Source: Campylobacteraceae bacterium (GTDB lineage: Bacteria; Campylobacterota; Campylobacteria; Campylobacterales; Sulfurospirillaceae). Taken from it: a stretch of DNA of 15,357 nt. Numbering within the stretch: position 1 is the first letter of the stretch; each line of letters opens with the position of its first letter. Under the pieces are notes generated by a model, which was not told where the DNA came from, did not search any database, and saw only the letters and a program-made list of their open reading frames with translations. Positions 13,739 to 15,357 of the stretch are shown here, piece after piece. The stretch covers positions 1 through 15,357 of the forward strand of contig JALUXQ010000075.1 in the NCBI GenBank assembly GCA_027013265.1, in the 5' to 3' direction. The position numbers were made by a program, and so were the translations under genes.

Positions 13739-15357
13739 TTATCGTTTTAGTTGAAGTAGAGTATTTAAAATTTGATCTGAAGTTGTGATAGTTTTAGCAT
13801 TTGCCTGAAAACCTCTTTGGTCAATGATAAGTTGGGTTAAAGAGTGGGATAAATCTACATTACTCATTTCAAGTGCACTTGCTTGTATAAAACCTCTTCC
13901 ACCAACAGCGGCTTGACCTATAAGAGGATTTCCAGAGTTTGATGTCTGAATAAAAGTATTTCCACCATCACTCTCTAAGGCATTATTATTTGTAAATTTT
14001 GCCATAGATACTTGAGCTAATCCAAAACTTCTACCATTTGTAAAACTTCCTATAAGTGTTCCTGTTTCATCAACTCTTATACCAGATAAATCTCCACCTG
14101 GAAAACCATCTTGGCTTATATTTGAAGTTTTTGATGCAGAATCATAACTTGTCATACCATCAAATTGACCAGCTGTCCCAAAGTTTAAAGATATACTTTG
14201 ATTTGGAGTTGCTCCATTGTTTGGTGTGTATCTAAGGGTTGGAGGAGAATAAGAAGATATAGAACCATCACTTCCAAATGTGATTTGTCCAGTTATAATA
14301 TTGTCTGGAAAACCAGCATCATTTATAACCCCAGGTTGTGGGACAGATATGATCATATTCCATCTTGTTCCACCATCAGCGGTTGTTCCTACTTTTCTAA
14401 ATTCGAGTCTTACCGTATGTTTGGAACCTAATGAGTCAAAAACATCTATACTAGAGGCATGACTAGCTGCATAAATAGCTTGAGATGTCCTTATATTGTT
14501 TCCAGTAGGAAGAGCACCTTGTAAAGTTTTCATAGTTGTTGCAAATACTGTATTTTCACTTACTTTATTTGCAGCATCACTATATCCTGTGATCGTTAGA
14601 TTTATATTTTGATCATTTTTCTTGAGAGTATTAGTTCCTATATCTGCTTTTGTATTTGGATTTGAAAAAGTTGTTCCAGCAGGCAAAGTTAATGCAGTCG
14701 AACCAAGTGTAACTGCTGTTAAAACAGTACCAGCAGGCAATGTCACAGCTGATGTGATAGGGTTTGGAGTAGGGGCAACACCATTTGCAGTATATGTCGT
14801 TCCTATTGGTATAACAGTAGAGGCACTAAGAGTTATTGTATCAGTGCCTGTTGCCAAAACAGAAGCAGGCGGAAAAGATGTATCAACATTTAAGGCCCCA
14901 GATGTACCACCTAATAGTGTATATGTTGAATTATTTGGTAAAAAAGTATCTCTAACACCAGCTGTTGTTACAGCATCACTAGCAGTGCCAGTTCCAGACA
15001 TAACAATTGTATCAGTAAAACTTTCTCCTGTGGCTGCTCCAGTAACATCAACATTATTTCCATTAACAGCAGCTGAGTATCCAGCTAAAGCGTTAATAGC
15101 ATTTTTGACTTTTGTTGCCCAAGCTGCTGCATTATCACCGGTATTCCAAGTAGCAGTAGCTGTATTTCCTTGATTGTCTGTCCAAGTAAGTGTGTCTCCA
15201 TTAACAGTTGGTAGGGTAGTGAGTGATACTTTATGAACTTCAGCAGTTACTCCATTTGATACACCAGTTAAATCGATTTGGTTTAATGTCGTGCCAGAAG
15301 CTAGTTTATCAGTTGCTAAACCTTTAGATGTATTGGTTACACCATTTACAGTATATT
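13739..15357 (-). CDS. flgE: Flagellar hook protein FlgE (5' end outside window)
   Basis: FlgE polymerises into the hook joining flagellar rod and filament. The frame is open through the right edge, giving at least 538 residues; an internal ATG at 15001 is not the start. The C-terminus GRGFIQASALEMSNVDLSHS with LTQLIIDQRGFQANAKTITT and SDQILNTLLQLKR is the conserved D0/D1 end of hook proteins. The FDSLGSKHTVRLEFRKV segment and the SYSPPTLRYTPNNG region belong to the D1/D2 core. The upstream part, rich in T, A, G and V and with an 18-residue repeat around LPAGT (14674-14744), is probably the surface-exposed variable domain. Epsilonproteobacterial hook proteins are long, so the gene likely extends several hundred bases further. 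Confidence 0.94.
   Translation of the reverse strand, partial: YTVNGVTNTSKGLATDKLASGTTLNQIDLTGVSNGVTAEVHKVSLTTLPTVNGDTLTWTDNQGNTATATWNTGDNAAAWATKVKNAINALAGYSAAVNGNNVDVTGAATGESFTDTIVMSGTGTASDAVTTAGVRDTFLPNNSTYTLLGGTSGALNVDTSFPPASVLATGTDTITLSASTVIPIGTTYTANGVAPTPNPITSAVTLPAGTVLTAVTLGSTALTLPAGTTFSNPNTKADIGTNTLKKNDQNINLTITGYSDAANKVSENTVFATTMKTLQGALPTGNNIRTSQAIYAASHASSIDVFDSLGSKHTVRLEFRKVGTTADGGTRWNMIISVPQPGVINDAGFPDNIITGQITFGSDGSISSYSPPTLRYTPNNGATPNQSISLNFGTAGQFDGMTSYDSASKTSNISQDGFPGGDLSGIRVDETGTLIGSFTNGRSFGLAQVSMAKFTNNNALESDGGNTFIQTSNSGNPLIGQAAVGGRGFIQASALEMSNVDLSHSLTQLIIDQRGFQANAKTITTSDQILNTLLQLKR

Noticed and set aside
14674..14744. Repeats as a CRISPR or satellite array
   Set aside because: There are only two similar units, in phase with the flgE codons; this is a protein repeat.
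14622..15173. 183-residue open frame on the plus strand
   Set aside because: It lies antisense to flgE; its A/V/P-rich product is the complement of the T/G-rich hook sequence and has no ribosome binding site or family likeness.

Overview
The window is an AT-rich chromosomal stretch from a Campylobacterota (epsilonproteobacterial) genome. The evidence is the gene set ruvC / dnaA-dnaN-gyrB, ThyX instead of ThyA, unimodular QueF, an epsilon-type small SRP RNA, and the family resemblance of the proteins. A Sulfurimonas-like free-living relative fits best, but the genus is inferred from layout and not proven.

Left part (1-2250), accessory and regulatory: a 5'-complete, edge-truncated molybdate-binding protein gene (modA, minus) sits under a near-textbook ModE-type operator. 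Next come a 26-residue membrane micro-ORF (plus), a type II toxin-antitoxin pair whose RelE-like toxin is broken by a one-base slip in an A run, tRNA-Ser(GGA), a PerR/Fur-family regulator with a perfect 19-bp palindrome in its promoter, and a second micro-ORF (32 residues) with an extended -10 and almost no leader.

Middle (2251-10898): a hypothetical protein and an AspT/YidE-type transporter (minus), then the 4.5S-type SRP RNA (plus). A tight minus-strand operon follows, read in the order dnaA, dnaN, gyrB, degenerate GGDEF/EAL membrane protein, queF, HD-domain protein. From gyrB to the HD gene the genes abut or overlap by 4-7 nt.

Origin region (10899-12625): DnaA-box-like sites lie on both sides of dnaA. 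Four TTCAC-core sites, including a tandem 9-bp repeat, lie in the dnaA-dnaN gap. A second group lies just before the true ruvC start, including two TTATTCACA matches. This is the bipartite oriC arrangement described for this phylum.

Right part (12626-15357): ruvC (plus) converges on thyX (minus). thyX is preceded by a hairpin insulating it from flgE, the flagellar hook gene, which runs off the right edge.

The most unusual signal is a pair of roughly 70-80 nt elements, A (2163-2242, minus) and B (12438-12509, plus). Each has a long stem of different sequence enclosing a nearly identical loop core. I recognise no known family; it looks like a structured RNA or a mobile hairpin repeat. Copy A fills the gap between two convergent ORFs and copy B lies in the ruvC-dnaA origin region.
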